NCBI RefSeq assembly: GCF_900163645.1 | Contig: NZ_FUKM01000003.1 | Location: forward strand, 124,001-188,000 | Direction of reading: 5' to 3' | Source of the DNA: Halomonas citrativorans | GTDB lineage: Bacteria; Pseudomonadota; Gammaproteobacteria; Pseudomonadales; Halomonadaceae | Length of the DNA stretch: 64,000 nt | In this document: in pieces, positions 34,294 through 43,396 of the stretch | Position numbering within the stretch: position 1 is the first letter of the stretch | How the letters are laid out: each line of letters begins with the position of its first letter | Made by a program: the position numbers and the translations under genes | The notes under the pieces: generated by a model | Database searches by the model: none | Told to the model about the DNA's origin: nothing | The model's input: only the letters and a program-made list of their open reading frames with translations

Positions 34294-35646
34294 ATGATGG
34301 ACGATCCTGTCGAAAATCTAGACAGACCGGGAAATCGTAACGCCCAGATACGCTATATCATACTTGCCGGAATAACGGGAATATTAACAGGAACGGTCGG
34401 CTCGTTTTTCCACCTTTTGATCGACCGTCTCCAGGTTTGGCCACACCTGTTGGCTGAACATATTAGCGGTACAGCGCTCATTATCTCGGCTGCACTAATC
34501 ACGATGTGCATTACGGTTCTTTCCGCCTATTTCGTGAACCGCTATGCCCCTGAGGCACGTGGAAGTGGCGTACAGGAAATTGAGGGGGCCATGCTGGGCT
34601 TAAGGACCGTTCACTGGCGCCGGGTGCTTCCTATCAAGTTCTTCACGGGTGTGGTGGCTATTGCTTCCGGCCTGGTCCTTGGACGTGAAGGCCCCACCAT
34701 TCATATCGGTGCTTCGTTTTCCGCGGCGATCACCGAGTTTTTTAAGGTAAGCGAAACTGAGCGGCGCGGCATGCTTGGCGCTGGTGCAGCGGCTGGCTTG
34801 GCTTGCGCCTTCAACGCTCCTCTTGCTGCCATTCTTTTCATCATAGAAGAGACACACCGCCAGTTTCCTTATACGTTCCGGACGTATATGGGCATTATCG
34901 TTGCCGCGCTGCTGGCAACCGTGATGACGCAAGTCATCGGTGGTACAGCGCCCGATTTTTCCATGTTGATTGCAGCCCCTGAAAATTGGCTGCTGCCAGC
35001 ATTTGTGGCGCTTGGCTGTCTCCTCGGCGTTCTCGGTGTTGCGTTGAATGCAGGCCTTATGCACATGGCGGTACTCGCATCGAGCATCAATGCACGCGTC
35101 CCCTATCTCTTTCCCGCGCTTGTCGGCTTTGCTGTTGGGGCGCTGCTTATTCTTATGCCGTTATCCGTGACAGGTGGCGAATATGCTCTGACGTTTATTG
35201 CTGATCACAGCCAAGGATTAATGTTTCTTCTGCTATTGGCGATCATGCGATATTGCACGATGGTTACCAGCTATTCTGCCGGCACACCAGGCGGTATCTT
35301 CGCGCCTATGCTGGCTTTATCAATGTGCGTTGGCTTGGCTTTTGGTGGCACCCTTGATGCCTTAGCGCCATCAGCCGACATAGTCCCACTGGCATTCGGT
35401 ATAGCGGCGATGGGCGGTCTATTCTCGGCTTCAGTGCGCGCTCCCGTGGTCGGCGTAGCCCTGACCCTTGAACTGACAGGTTCCTATACAATGGTTATGC
35501 CACTGATAGCCACGTGTGTCACTGCCAATATGGTGGCTCAATGGATCGGCGGACGCCCCATTTATGACCAGTTACTCGAAAAAACATTGGCGCAAGCCAA
35601 GATTAACCCGGCAGCCAAGGGGGCCGACAAAACGGGCCTGGCATAA
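34294..35646 (+). CDS. clcA: ClC-family chloride/proton exchanger
   Basis: 450 residues from ATG 34294 (a GTG at 34231 would add 21 residues inside the hairpin leader). ClC selectivity motifs: GSGVQE (90-95, canonical GSGIP), GREGPT (130-135) with the gating glutamate Glu132, the internal proton glutamate Glu186 in FIIEETHRQ, and GGIFAP in the C-terminal half. Presence of both glutamates marks a chloride/proton antiporter, not a channel and not the fluoride type. In E. coli ClcA acts as an electrical shunt during acid shock. Lies 165 bp behind ydeP. Confidence 0.92.
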   Translation: MMDDPVENLDRPGNRNAQIRYIILAGITGILTGTVGSFFHLLIDRLQVWPHLLAEHISGTALIISAALITMCITVLSAYFVNRYAPEARGSGVQEIEGAMLGLRTVHWRRVLPIKFFTGVVAIASGLVLGREGPTIHIGASFSAAITEFFKVSETERRGMLGAGAAAGLACAFNAPLAAILFIIEETHRQFPYTFRTYMGIIVAALLATVMTQVIGGTAPDFSMLIAAPENWLLPAFVALGCLLGVLGVALNAGLMHMAVLASSINARVPYLFPALVGFAVGALLILMPLSVTGGEYALTFIADHSQGLMFLLLLAIMRYCTMVTSYSAGTPGGIFAPMLALSMCVGLAFGGTLDALAPSADIVPLAFGIAAMGGLFSASVRAPVVGVALTLELTGSYTMVMPLIATCVTANMVAQWIGGRPIYDQLLEKTLAQAKINPAAKGADKTGLA

Positions 35647-35711
35647 GCTTTTAGGCATTAGCACTACTGTCTTTTATACGTAGGCACCAAAATCGTTGGC
35701 ACGAGGATAAA

Positions 35712-36953
35712 GTGGATATAACTGTCATCATCTTTCTGCTGGTCTACTTGGCATTGGCTCTCGGCCATCTCCCTGGCTTTCGTGTTGATCGAACGGGCGC
35801 TGCCGTCGTTGGTGCTGTCGCCATGATTGGCTTTCAGCGGATTACCGATGAGGCGGCCTGGAATGCAATCGATTATGAAACGATCGGCTTATTATTCGGG
35901 CTAATGATCGTATCAGGTGCTTTTTCCGTTTCTGGGTTTTACGCATGGCTCGCCAGTAAAGTGGCCTCGATGGACGTCTCTCCTCCGCGCTTGCTTGCGC
36001 TGTTGGTAATAACGGGGGCAGGCCTATCGGCGGTGCTAACGAATGATGTAGTCGTGGTTGCCATGACACCTTTGTTAGTGTCGATAACCCTTTCTCGTGG
36101 CCTTAATCCAACGCCATTTTTGTTGGCCTTTTGTTTTGCGACCAACACCGGTTCGGTAGCCACTATTATTGGCAGCCCACAAAACATGATTGCAGCCCAA
36201 GCGCTGGGCTTATCGTTTACCGGATTTATGAAGGTTGCACTGGTACCTGCGTTGCTTTCCTTACCACTTGTTTGGGGCGTTGTAGCCCTGCTCTATCGAG
36301 GCAACTGGAAGCTTGCGCCGCATAATTCGAGCGTGCCACGTGAGTCGCCAGCGCCTATAGCATCAATGGACCGACGAGAAACCCTTAAAGCTGCGATTGT
36401 GACGATTGGTGTAATTTCTGCTTTTGTATTTTCAGACTTACCTCGCGAACTTATTGCTCTGTCAGCAGCAGGTATTATTCTGGTGAACCGCCGCTTATCT
36501 TCCAAGGAAGTGCTTGGCACGGTTGATGGGAATCTGCTGCTTTTATTGATGGGATTGTTTGTTGTGAATGCCGCGCTCGCCCAGACAGGGATGCCGCAAA
36601 AGATCATCACCGAAATGCAGGCGGCAGGTATCGACTTTTCCGATCCAACAACACTTTTTATTGTCGGCTCAGTCTTAAGTAATGTTATCGGGAATAATCC
36701 TGCAGTGATGCTGCTGGCGCCATTTTTACAGCATTCAGGGGATGTGGATGCGCTTGGTGCAGCGCTGGCATTGAGTACAGGCTTTTCCAGTAACCTCATC
36801 ATTTTTGGAAGTCTTGCAGGCATTATTGTGGTTGAGCAGGCAGCAAGTCGCGGCATCACCATTAGCATGCGAGAATTCTGCCGTGCAGGCGTTCCAGTTG
36901 CCGCCGCTTGCATAGTGCTGGCGCTCGCTTGGATAACACTACTGACCGCGTGA
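35712..36953 (+). CDS. SLC13/ArsB-type (ion transporter superfamily) permease
   Basis: 413 residues, ten or more membrane helices. The repeated re-entrant motifs of the IT superfamily are visible: LTNDVVVVAMTPLLVSI with NTGSVATIIGSPQNM in the first half and VLSNVIGNNPAVMLL in the second. This matches SLC13/CitMHS/ArsB/NhaD-like carriers of dicarboxylates, sulfate, arsenite or protons. GTG 35712 has GAGG six bases upstream. It follows the ClC gene by 65 bp on the same strand. The substrate cannot be decided. Confidence 0.85.
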   Translation: MDITVIIFLLVYLALALGHLPGFRVDRTGAAVVGAVAMIGFQRITDEAAWNAIDYETIGLLFGLMIVSGAFSVSGFYAWLASKVASMDVSPPRLLALLVITGAGLSAVLTNDVVVVAMTPLLVSITLSRGLNPTPFLLAFCFATNTGSVATIIGSPQNMIAAQALGLSFTGFMKVALVPALLSLPLVWGVVALLYRGNWKLAPHNSSVPRESPAPIASMDRRETLKAAIVTIGVISAFVFSDLPRELIALSAAGIILVNRRLSSKEVLGTVDGNLLLLLMGLFVVNAALAQTGMPQKIITEMQAAGIDFSDPTTLFIVGSVLSNVIGNNPAVMLLAPFLQHSGDVDALGAALALSTGFSSNLIIFGSLAGIIVVEQAASRGITISMREFCRAGVPVAAACIVLALAWITLLTA

Positions 36954-37043
36954 TCATGGCTGTTCGTATTTTACTAGCCGATGCAGCACCCACGTTGCCG
37001 AGCAATTTATACGAGGCATGGGTATCACCACACGCTATTATGG

Positions 37044-37646
37044 TCAGTCGATCACCTCGAACAGGCTGACGATCCAGATCACCTGAAACAGGAGCGCGAA
37101 TACAACGAACCCCGCCTGATAGCGTTCCGAGCGCCAGACCAGCGCCAATATGGTTCCGGCAATCAGCACCGCCTGACGAACCGGGTAATACCAGCCATAG
37201 TGCGCTGCATAATAGTCACCGCCCTTGATCAGGGTATCGATAACATCGACGACCAAGAGCACTAGCAGCAAAACATAAAAGCTCCGGCTGCGCTTTTGGA
37301 AGTAATCACCAAACCCCTGATATTCGTCCATGCGATCCGGAAACAGAACCGCCGACAAGGCTGCAAATAGGCTGGCATAGAATACCAGGAAGAAATAGAT
37401 TGCGAAGGACCAGTTCGGGCGATGGGCGAGCGCGAATTCAAACCACCAGAAATGAATGATAAACAGTAGAAGGAATAGCACCCAGCCTAAGTGTAGGAGA
37501 TAAATTTTCTCCCGCCCCGGATGTTGAACGAAACGCGTGAGGCCGATAATCAGGCGACTAACGCTGAGCCCTAGCACCATACCCACGATGATGCGGATAT
37601 GCGTAAAGATTTCTCCGCCGGAAGGAACATGCGGCAACTCGTTCAT
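37044..37646 (-). CDS. Membrane protein, 200 residues, unknown
   Basis: Starts MNELPHVPSGGEIFTHIRII and has about six hydrophobic spans (14-34, 47-67, 79-99, 118-137, 152-170, 175-195), rich in Trp, Tyr and Phe around FIIHFWWFEFALAHRPNW. No transport or catalytic motif is recognised. It faces the permease gene tail to tail and is separated from the tRNA-Pro by an empty stretch. Confidence 0.75.
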   Translation of the reverse strand: MNELPHVPSGGEIFTHIRIIVGMVLGLSVSRLIIGLTRFVQHPGREKIYLLHLGWVLFLLLFIIHFWWFEFALAHRPNWSFAIYFFLVFYASLFAALSAVLFPDRMDEYQGFGDYFQKRSRSFYVLLLVLLVVDVIDTLIKGGDYYAAHYGWYYPVRQAVLIAGTILALVWRSERYQAGFVVFALLFQVIWIVSLFEVID

Positions 37647-38121
37647 GTCACCTCGCGATGCTGCAACTGGATCAACATACGCAGGTTATCAAAACCTGCT
37701 TTTTTGCATTTCTTTCAGAGTCCGACCAATGGATGTTTTCATGCATATATTCCACAAGCCTTTTGAGGCTGCGACACCACTTCCCGACGGTATCAGTTCG
37801 ATTATCCCAGGAGAAGCTCTTTGTTGCACAAAGCCCTTGCTGACTGGACTGCCCCTTTCCCCAAACACCGTTACCCCACGTTTTTCGTTGCGGATATGCC
37901 GAGGCCGTACCTTGCCTCTCGTTTGAACGTCTCTGTGAGGGAGTACACCGGCTACTCGATACCTATGGAGACATATGTGTGGTTAGTTATGAACCACCAC
38001 TTAATACAGTGTAATAAAATTATCTGAATCAAGCCCTTCGCCTAGTGTGATTCCACTTTCTCTTATGACACAAGCGGGGTGAAAACTGACGATACTTTGC
38101 CATAATATTACCAAGCACAAA
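37647..38121. other. Intergenic region before tRNA-Pro, no convincing gene
   Basis: About 475 bp. The overlapping plus-strand frames have no ribosome sites and no recognisable products. It contains the orphan terminator-like hairpin at 37681-37705. It may be decayed DNA at the edge of an island inserted near the tRNA 3' end; I saw no duplicated tRNA tail. Confidence 0.45.
37681..37706 (+). terminator. Orphan terminator-like hairpin
   Basis: GCAGGTT (37681-37687) pairs with AACCTGC (37693-37699), followed by TTTTTT. Oriented for plus-strand transcription, but the nearest plus-strand gene ends more than 700 bp away and the gene beside it is on the other strand. Confidence 0.6.
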
Positions 38122-38157
38122 AAAACGCCGCTCGGCATGACCCGTAAACGGCGTTTT
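38122..38157 (-). terminator. Terminator of tRNA-Pro(GGG)
   Basis: AAAACGCCG (38122-38130) and CGGCGTTTT (38149-38157) form the stem; the minus strand ends in a run of T. It lies 12 bp beyond the tRNA. Confidence 0.85.
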
Positions 38158-38168
38158 ATCAGTATTCC

Positions 38169-38245
38169 TGGTCGGAGTGACAGGATTCGAACCTGCGACC
38201 TTTGCAACCCCATTGCAACGCGCTACCAAGCTGCGCCACACTCCG
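38169..38245 (-). tRNA. tRNA-Pro(GGG)
   Basis: 77 nt with encoded CCA; acceptor CGGAGTG/CACTCCG, D arm GCGC..GCGC, anticodon stem TTGCA/TGCAA with loop ATGGGGT reading GGG, T loop TTCGAAT. A single-gene transcript with its own terminator; its 3' end points toward the ydeP-clcA block. Confidence 0.97.
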
Positions 38246-38340
38246 ATGTCTTGTGCATTTCCCTCAAGACGGTGCGTATACTATCGCTTTATGCACCAAA
38301 TGAAAAGTTCTTTTTGCGCTTTCTTTTCAAGTATTTGGCA

Positions 38341-39150
38341 TTAGGCATGGTCTGCATCTAGCAATAGGCGATGCATCGCTTCATACACGCCGGGCGCAGT
38401 CACCAGCAGTTCATTAGGATACAGATCCGCAGGCACGCCTTTTGGAACGGCACTCAAGTGCCCTACGCTTGCCCCAGCTTCCCGGGCAATAACCCAGCCA
38501 GCAACAAAGTCCCAAGGCGAAACGCTTTCATAATAAGCACCCAAGCGTCCGCAGGCCACATCACACAAGTCCAACGCTGCTGCTCCATTGCGCCGTACAT
38601 CTCGACAATGCGCCAATACTTCATTCAAGCGTGCTAGTAGTTTTTGGCGGGCCTCTTTTTGATAAGGAAAGCCTGTACCTACCAGGGTTTCAGCTAGCCT
38701 CGTTACCTTACTGGCCTGGATAGGTTGCTGATTGCAATAAGCGCCCTGTCCTTCTGCCGCACTGAAGGTTTCATCCAGGAAAGGCGCATAGACCACACCC
38801 ACCTTGGCTATCCCCTCTTCCATCCACCCAATGGACACCGCAACATGCCGTAACCCTTGCGCAAAATTGACGGTACCATCAATGGGGTCTACCACCCAAA
38901 GTTTAGAGACATCGGCATTTAACGCATGCGCGGGCGATAGTTCTTCACTGAGGAGCGCTTCATCAGGGAAGTAAGTGTTTAATCGTTCTCTTATTAACTG
39001 ATCGACGGCCACGTCAACATCCGTAACTAGCTCATCACCCGCTTTGAGCCGCTGTGAAAATGACTGGTCTGCGCGTGCCTGACGAATAAGCTCTCCTGCC
39101 TCATGGGCAATAGAAACGGCTACATCCAGGCGCTCTTTCAATGTATGCAT
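38341..39150 (-). CDS. Inositol monophosphatase-family phosphatase
   Basis: 269 residues from MHTLKERLDVAVSIAHEAGE. Metal-binding motifs of the lithium-sensitive phosphatase superfamily are intact: LSEE (Glu69-Glu70), DPIDGTVNF (from Asp88) and the C-terminal SPWDFVAGWVIAREAG. Candidates are inositol-1-phosphatase (SuhB-like) or 3'-phosphoadenosine 5'-phosphate phosphatase (CysQ-like); length and FAQGLRHVAVSIG fit the SuhB side better. AAGGA stands upstream of ATG 39150; two in-frame ATGs further up are less likely. Confidence 0.9.
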   Translation of the reverse strand: MHTLKERLDVAVSIAHEAGELIRQARADQSFSQRLKAGDELVTDVDVAVDQLIRERLNTYFPDEALLSEELSPAHALNADVSKLWVVDPIDGTVNFAQGLRHVAVSIGWMEEGIAKVGVVYAPFLDETFSAAEGQGAYCNQQPIQASKVTRLAETLVGTGFPYQKEARQKLLARLNEVLAHCRDVRRNGAAALDLCDVACGRLGAYYESVSPWDFVAGWVIAREAGASVGHLSAVPKGVPADLYPNELLVTAPGVYEAMHRLLLDADHA

Positions 39151-39244
39151 TGCTCTGCTTTTCCTTCTACGCATTGCGAGGACTTTGAGCATAGTCACAC
39201 AATATGACTTTTTAAGTCACGATGATGCAATAAAAGCAGGAAAA

Positions 39245-39697
39245 TTAACGCAGTGCACCCACCAGAATGTCGACTACTACCCGCGTGGCCGCTTCAATCA
39301 GCACTACATCAGCGCCTACTCGTTCCCATTCGTAGCCAGGATAGCGCGGCAAATGACCGGCCAATGAGCCGTCAAAGCGCTTTGCTATACCGGGTGGTAA
39401 CGGTTTGCCACGCTGAATTTGTCGTTGAATGCCGGGGGGCAGTGATTCAGCAGCGGGTGCATTAAACTGGCGTAGCAAGCGCAGCAGCTCGCGCTCATTG
39501 ACGCGTGGCAAATCCACATATTGCTTATTGTGGCTTTCACGCATCGAACGTGAGCTTCCTTGCTGATACCGCTGCTCTTGCCCATTATCGCGTGCGCCAT
39601 GGGCTGGTGCGTGGGCAGGCGGCTGTGCAAACGTGTTGCTGGCACCTATCAAGCCTCCCAGACAGCTTACCAACACGGCTAGACTCGTTCGCTTCAT
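39245..39697 (-). CDS. CigR-like secreted protein
   Basis: 150 residues from MKRTSLAVLVSCLGGLIGAS, a signal peptide with a likely cut after NTFA. A Gln/Arg-rich linker leads to SLPPGIQRQIQRGKPLPPGI, AKRFDGSLAGHLPRYPGYEW and VGADVVLIEAATRVVVDIL, which matches the C-terminal domain of the anti-virulence regulator CigR family found in the envelope of many Gram-negatives. GAGAGG lies eight bases before ATG 39697. The mechanism is unknown outside Salmonella. Confidence 0.78.
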   Translation of the reverse strand: MKRTSLAVLVSCLGGLIGASNTFAQPPAHAPAHGARDNGQEQRYQQGSSRSMRESHNKQYVDLPRVNERELLRLLRQFNAPAAESLPPGIQRQIQRGKPLPPGIAKRFDGSLAGHLPRYPGYEWERVGADVVLIEAATRVVVDILVGALR

Positions 39698-39821
39698 TTG
39701 AAAACCTCTCACTAAACATATTGGCTAACACGATTGCTTGTAGTGTAGTGAGGAAATACGCACAGAGTATGGAAATATAAAGATCATACGGGGTCTTTTA
39801 ACATCCACTCCCTATCTGATA

Positions 39822-40223
39822 CTAAGAGCCTTTGACCACGATTTTTCCTGCTTCAATATTAATAACGCCCCCGCGTGCTGACTGAATTTCGATGGCATCC
39901 CTACTTGTGTCACTGCTCGTAAATGCTTCAAGCAAATCTTGTTTACGGCTATCCGTGTGGCTATCACAGGCTTGAAAGCTGAAATCATCAGAAATAGCTG
40001 AGTCTGATTGAGCTGTTTTGGACAGCGAATAATTTACCAATGCCATACTCCGATAGGAAGCTAGCTCTCCCTCGCATGCGGTTAAAGACGCTTTATCAAG
40101 GTAATTCCCATACTGGGGCACTGCCACTGCCATCAAAACGCCTACGATAGCAATGACGATCATGAGCTCTATCAGCGTGAAGCCACCTTCATCCCCTTTG
40201 ATCTTGCCGCTATGCTTATCCAA
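39822..40223 (-). CDS. pilA: Type IV major pilin (prepilin)
   Basis: 133 residues. A 14-residue leader ending in GG is followed by the class III prepilin signature FTLIELMIVIAIVGVLMAVAVPQYGNY, with Gly at -1, Phe at +1 and Glu at +5 for processing by PilD. The globular part has two cysteines (in TACEGEL and QACDSH) that could form the single disulfide. No ATG exists in the leader; the start is TTG 40223 with AGGGGGC before it. It is divergent from pilBCD, the common arrangement in Pseudomonas relatives. Confidence 0.92.
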   Translation of the reverse strand: MDKHSGKIKGDEGGFTLIELMIVIAIVGVLMAVAVPQYGNYLDKASLTACEGELASYRSMALVNYSLSKTAQSDSAISDDFSFQACDSHTDSRKQDLLEAFTSSDTSRDAIEIQSARGGVINIEAGKIVVKGS

Positions 40224-40448
40224 ACTGCCCCCTGTTTATCGACATCACGCACATTTTTTATTGAAATTACCAACTAGTCTTGCAGCAGTATCACAGATAC
40301 AATACTAATCATAATTAATCAATTTATTAGTCGAAGAATAGCGTTTTAATTCATGAGCGAAGGCGAATTATTGTTAGCAATCTTTCACAATCAACAATTA
40401 ATACTTTAATATCAAAAGCTTAAAAGATCATCTTTTTCGAGATTATTG

Positions 40449-42143
40449 ATGAAATTTGAAGGATTAGCCAAGCGTTTAATTAATAGTGAGCTGCTAAGCA
40501 TCGACCAGGCCGAAAAAGCAGAAACAGCATCACTCGCCTTGGGAGTATCATTATTACGCTATGTAGCTGAACAAAGACTCGTGGACGCTAGCGCCGCCGC
40601 CTCTGCAGCTGCCTGGGAATATGGCTTTCCAGTAATTGATTTAGAGGCTCTGCAGTTAGAAGCACTGCCAAAAGCTACCAGTTTTCCTGCCCATCTTTTA
40701 ACATCATTAAAAGTCCTGCCTCTGGCTCAACGGGGGCGTCATCTAACGGTCGCCATTTTCTGCCCATCAGCCCTGTCTCAACTTGATGAGCTAACATTCT
40801 CTCTGGATGTCGTTAGCATTGAAGGAATTTTGGCCCCGTTCGATCAGCTCGAGACCGTATTAAATAGCTACCTCACCCATCATAAATATGCCTCTTTGGG
40901 TTCCATAAAACATCTGCCTGATTATAAATTGGCCTCTGAAGATGAGGATTTTCAGCTTGAGGACATGGCCCAAAGTATAGAAGACGGGCCCGTCGTTGAA
41001 TTCGTTAATAAAGTACTGTTGGACGCTATCGATCGAGGTGCTTCAGACATTCACTTCGAGCCCTATGAGCAACACTACCGCATTCGATTTAGAATTGACG
41101 GCGTGCTTATTGAAGTTGCCCAGCCACCACTGACAATGCGAAATCAGATAGCAGCACGCTTGAAGATCATGGCTCGCCTTGATATCTCGGAGCGTCGCCT
41201 TCCTCAGGATGGAGCCATTAAATTCTCGGCAAAACGCCACCAAACGTTAGATCTGCGTATCAATTCATTGCCGACCGTTTACGGTGAGAAGGTCGTACTA
41301 CGCCTGCTTGACCCTACCTCTCTTCAGCTTGGCATTGACCAATTGGGCTTTTCAGATACCCAGAGGGGACTCTATGAAAAGGCACTCAAACAGCCCCAGG
41401 GAATGATTTTAGTCACAGGTCCTACTGGCAGTGGTAAAACGGTCTCACTCTATACGGGCATCGCACTACTCAATCAAGTAGAGCGGAATATCTGCACTGC
41501 AGAAGATCCTGTTGAAATCAAGGTAGCGGGTATTAATCAAGTGAACGTGCTGCCTCATATTGGGCTGGATTTTGCCAATGCACTGCGTGCCTTTCTCCGT
41601 CAGGATCCTGACGTAGTGATGGTAGGTGAAATACGCGATCTTGAAACTGCGGAGATTGCAATAAAAGCAGCACAAACAGGTCATCTTGTACTTTCAACGG
41701 TGCATACCAATTCTGCGGCAGATACCCTTACTCGCTTATGCAACATGGGAGTATCGTCATTTAACATTGCAAGCTCGGTGAGTCTGATTATTGCACAACG
41801 CTTAGCTCGAAAATTATGCAGTCATTGCAAACAGCCTACGAATATCCCCATAGACGCCATATCCAGCGAAGTTGTCAACGAAGATACTCTTCAACAAGCA
41901 ACCTTTTACCGTGCTGAAGGATGCAAAAGATGCACGCATGGATATAAAGGCCGGGTGGGCATCTATGAAGTGGTGCCCGTTTCAGAAACGATTCGGCAGC
42001 TCATTATGCACAACGCATCCGCACTTGAGATTAACGAGCAGATCAAAAAGGAAGGACATGCCAGCCTTCGCCAAAGCGGCTTTTATTACGTTATCCAAGG
42101 CATTACCAGCCTGGAGGAAATTAATCGTGTCATTAAGGAGTAA
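40449..42143 (+). CDS. pilB: Type IV pilus extension ATPase
   Basis: 564 residues. N-terminal MshEN-type domain (about 1-150), then the hexameric motor: Walker A GPTGSGKT near residue 325, Walker B region DPDVVMVGEIRD, Asp/His boxes ASDIHFEPYE and TGHLVLSTVHTNSA, and a C-terminal tetracysteine zinc site (CSHCK and CKRC). It drives polymerisation of PilA on the cytoplasmic face. ATG 40449 was chosen over the TTG one codon earlier. First gene of pilB-pilC-pilD. Confidence 0.96.
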   Translation: MKFEGLAKRLINSELLSIDQAEKAETASLALGVSLLRYVAEQRLVDASAAASAAAWEYGFPVIDLEALQLEALPKATSFPAHLLTSLKVLPLAQRGRHLTVAIFCPSALSQLDELTFSLDVVSIEGILAPFDQLETVLNSYLTHHKYASLGSIKHLPDYKLASEDEDFQLEDMAQSIEDGPVVEFVNKVLLDAIDRGASDIHFEPYEQHYRIRFRIDGVLIEVAQPPLTMRNQIAARLKIMARLDISERRLPQDGAIKFSAKRHQTLDLRINSLPTVYGEKVVLRLLDPTSLQLGIDQLGFSDTQRGLYEKALKQPQGMILVTGPTGSGKTVSLYTGIALLNQVERNICTAEDPVEIKVAGINQVNVLPHIGLDFANALRAFLRQDPDVVMVGEIRDLETAEIAIKAAQTGHLVLSTVHTNSAADTLTRLCNMGVSSFNIASSVSLIIAQRLARKLCSHCKQPTNIPIDAISSEVVNEDTLQQATFYRAEGCKRCTHGYKGRVGIYEVVPVSETIRQLIMHNASALEINEQIKKEGHASLRQSGFYYVIQGITSLEEINRVIKE

Positions 42144-42146
42144 CGT

Positions 42147-43379
42147 TTGACTCGATATGCCGTTAAACGTAAAGCCAAGTCACCCCGCTTGTATCGCTGG
42201 AAATGGACAGGGACGGTGGGCCAAACACGCTTACTACATGGTGAAATTATCGGCCATAGTAAGGTCGCCGTTACCGCCGAGCTACGTAAACAAAATATTG
42301 ACGTGCGGCGTGTCACTAAAAAAAGCGACCTGAATAGCCAAGGACGTATAAAGCCTCGCGATATCATGATTTTTTCACGCCAGCTGGCAACGATGATTCA
42401 AGCGGGCATCCCCCTATTACAAGCTTTTCAGGTAGTGGCTGAAAGTCTGAAAAAACCTTCGATGGTGGCGCTTGTTCATCAGCTAACCAATGACGTAGCA
42501 TCAGGGACAAGCTTTTCTGACGCCTTACGATGCCACCCTCAACATTTTGATCGTTTGTTTATTAATCTGGTTGATGCAGGCGAACAGTCCGGCACACTTG
42601 ACAAAATGTTAGAGCAAAACGCTGTTTATAAAGAAAAACTAGAGTCCCTAAAGGGGCGTGTCAAAAAGGCGTTGTGGTATCCGACTACCGTTTTGCTGAC
42701 GGGCATCGCGATTACACTGCTATTACTTATTAAAGTGGTACCTCAGTTTGAAAGCATGTTTCAAAGCTTTGACGCTGAGCTACCGGCGGTGACACAGCTA
42801 ACCGTCGACTTATCGATGCTGGCCCAACAACTATGGCTACCTTTGCTGGGAACAGCCACGGCAGTGATTCTATTGCTGCGATGGCTAACGCGACGCTCAC
42901 CAGCGCTTGTCTACCTTCTTCATCGCCTTTTGCTACGTATTCCTGTTATCGGCAACATCATCAATAAAGCGGCTGTTGCACGATTTTCCCGTACCTTGGC
43001 CACTACGTATGCGTCCGGCATCCCTTTGGTAGAAGGGCTTGCAACAGCGGCAGGCTCAACGGGCAATAAAGTGTATGAACAAGCGGCACTCCAGACACAA
43101 AAGGAGGTAGCAACAGGTCAGCAACTGCATTTTTCAATGCGAATGACCAACCGTTTCCCTGCTTTAGCGGTGCAGATGGTAAGCATTGGTGAAGAAGCCG
43201 GCGCCCTTGATACGATGCTCCACCGTGTAGCAAGTTACTACGAAGATGACGTCGATAATCAGGTGGATGCGCTGACGTCTTTAATGGAGCCACTCATTAT
43301 CGTTGTACTGGGCATCTTGGTTGGTGGAATTGTTGTTTCAATGTATTTACCTATTTTTAACCTGGGTACCGTTATCTAG
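42147..43379 (+). CDS. pilC: Type IV pilus inner-membrane platform protein
   Basis: 410 residues with two GspF/PilC domains: SRQLATMIQAGIPLLQAFQ (first) and FSRTLATTYASGIPLVEGLAT (second), each followed by the GEQSGTLDKML / GEEAGALDTML motif, and three membrane helices (about 190-215, 240-260, 380-405). It links the PilB motor to the pilus. The start is TTG 42147 with AAGGAG at six bases; only three bases separate it from the pilB stop, so the genes are coupled. Confidence 0.95.
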   Translation: MTRYAVKRKAKSPRLYRWKWTGTVGQTRLLHGEIIGHSKVAVTAELRKQNIDVRRVTKKSDLNSQGRIKPRDIMIFSRQLATMIQAGIPLLQAFQVVAESLKKPSMVALVHQLTNDVASGTSFSDALRCHPQHFDRLFINLVDAGEQSGTLDKMLEQNAVYKEKLESLKGRVKKALWYPTTVLLTGIAITLLLLIKVVPQFESMFQSFDAELPAVTQLTVDLSMLAQQLWLPLLGTATAVILLLRWLTRRSPALVYLLHRLLLRIPVIGNIINKAAVARFSRTLATTYASGIPLVEGLATAAGSTGNKVYEQAALQTQKEVATGQQLHFSMRMTNRFPALAVQMVSIGEEAGALDTMLHRVASYYEDDVDNQVDALTSLMEPLIIVVLGILVGGIVVSMYLPIFNLGTVI

Positions 43380-43396
43380 GTATTTTGAGGAGCATT

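Noticed and set aside
37537..38027. Plus-strand ORFs of 60-130 codons in the gap before tRNA-Pro
   Set aside because: No ribosome sites, no recognisable products, partly antisense to the 200-residue membrane protein gene.
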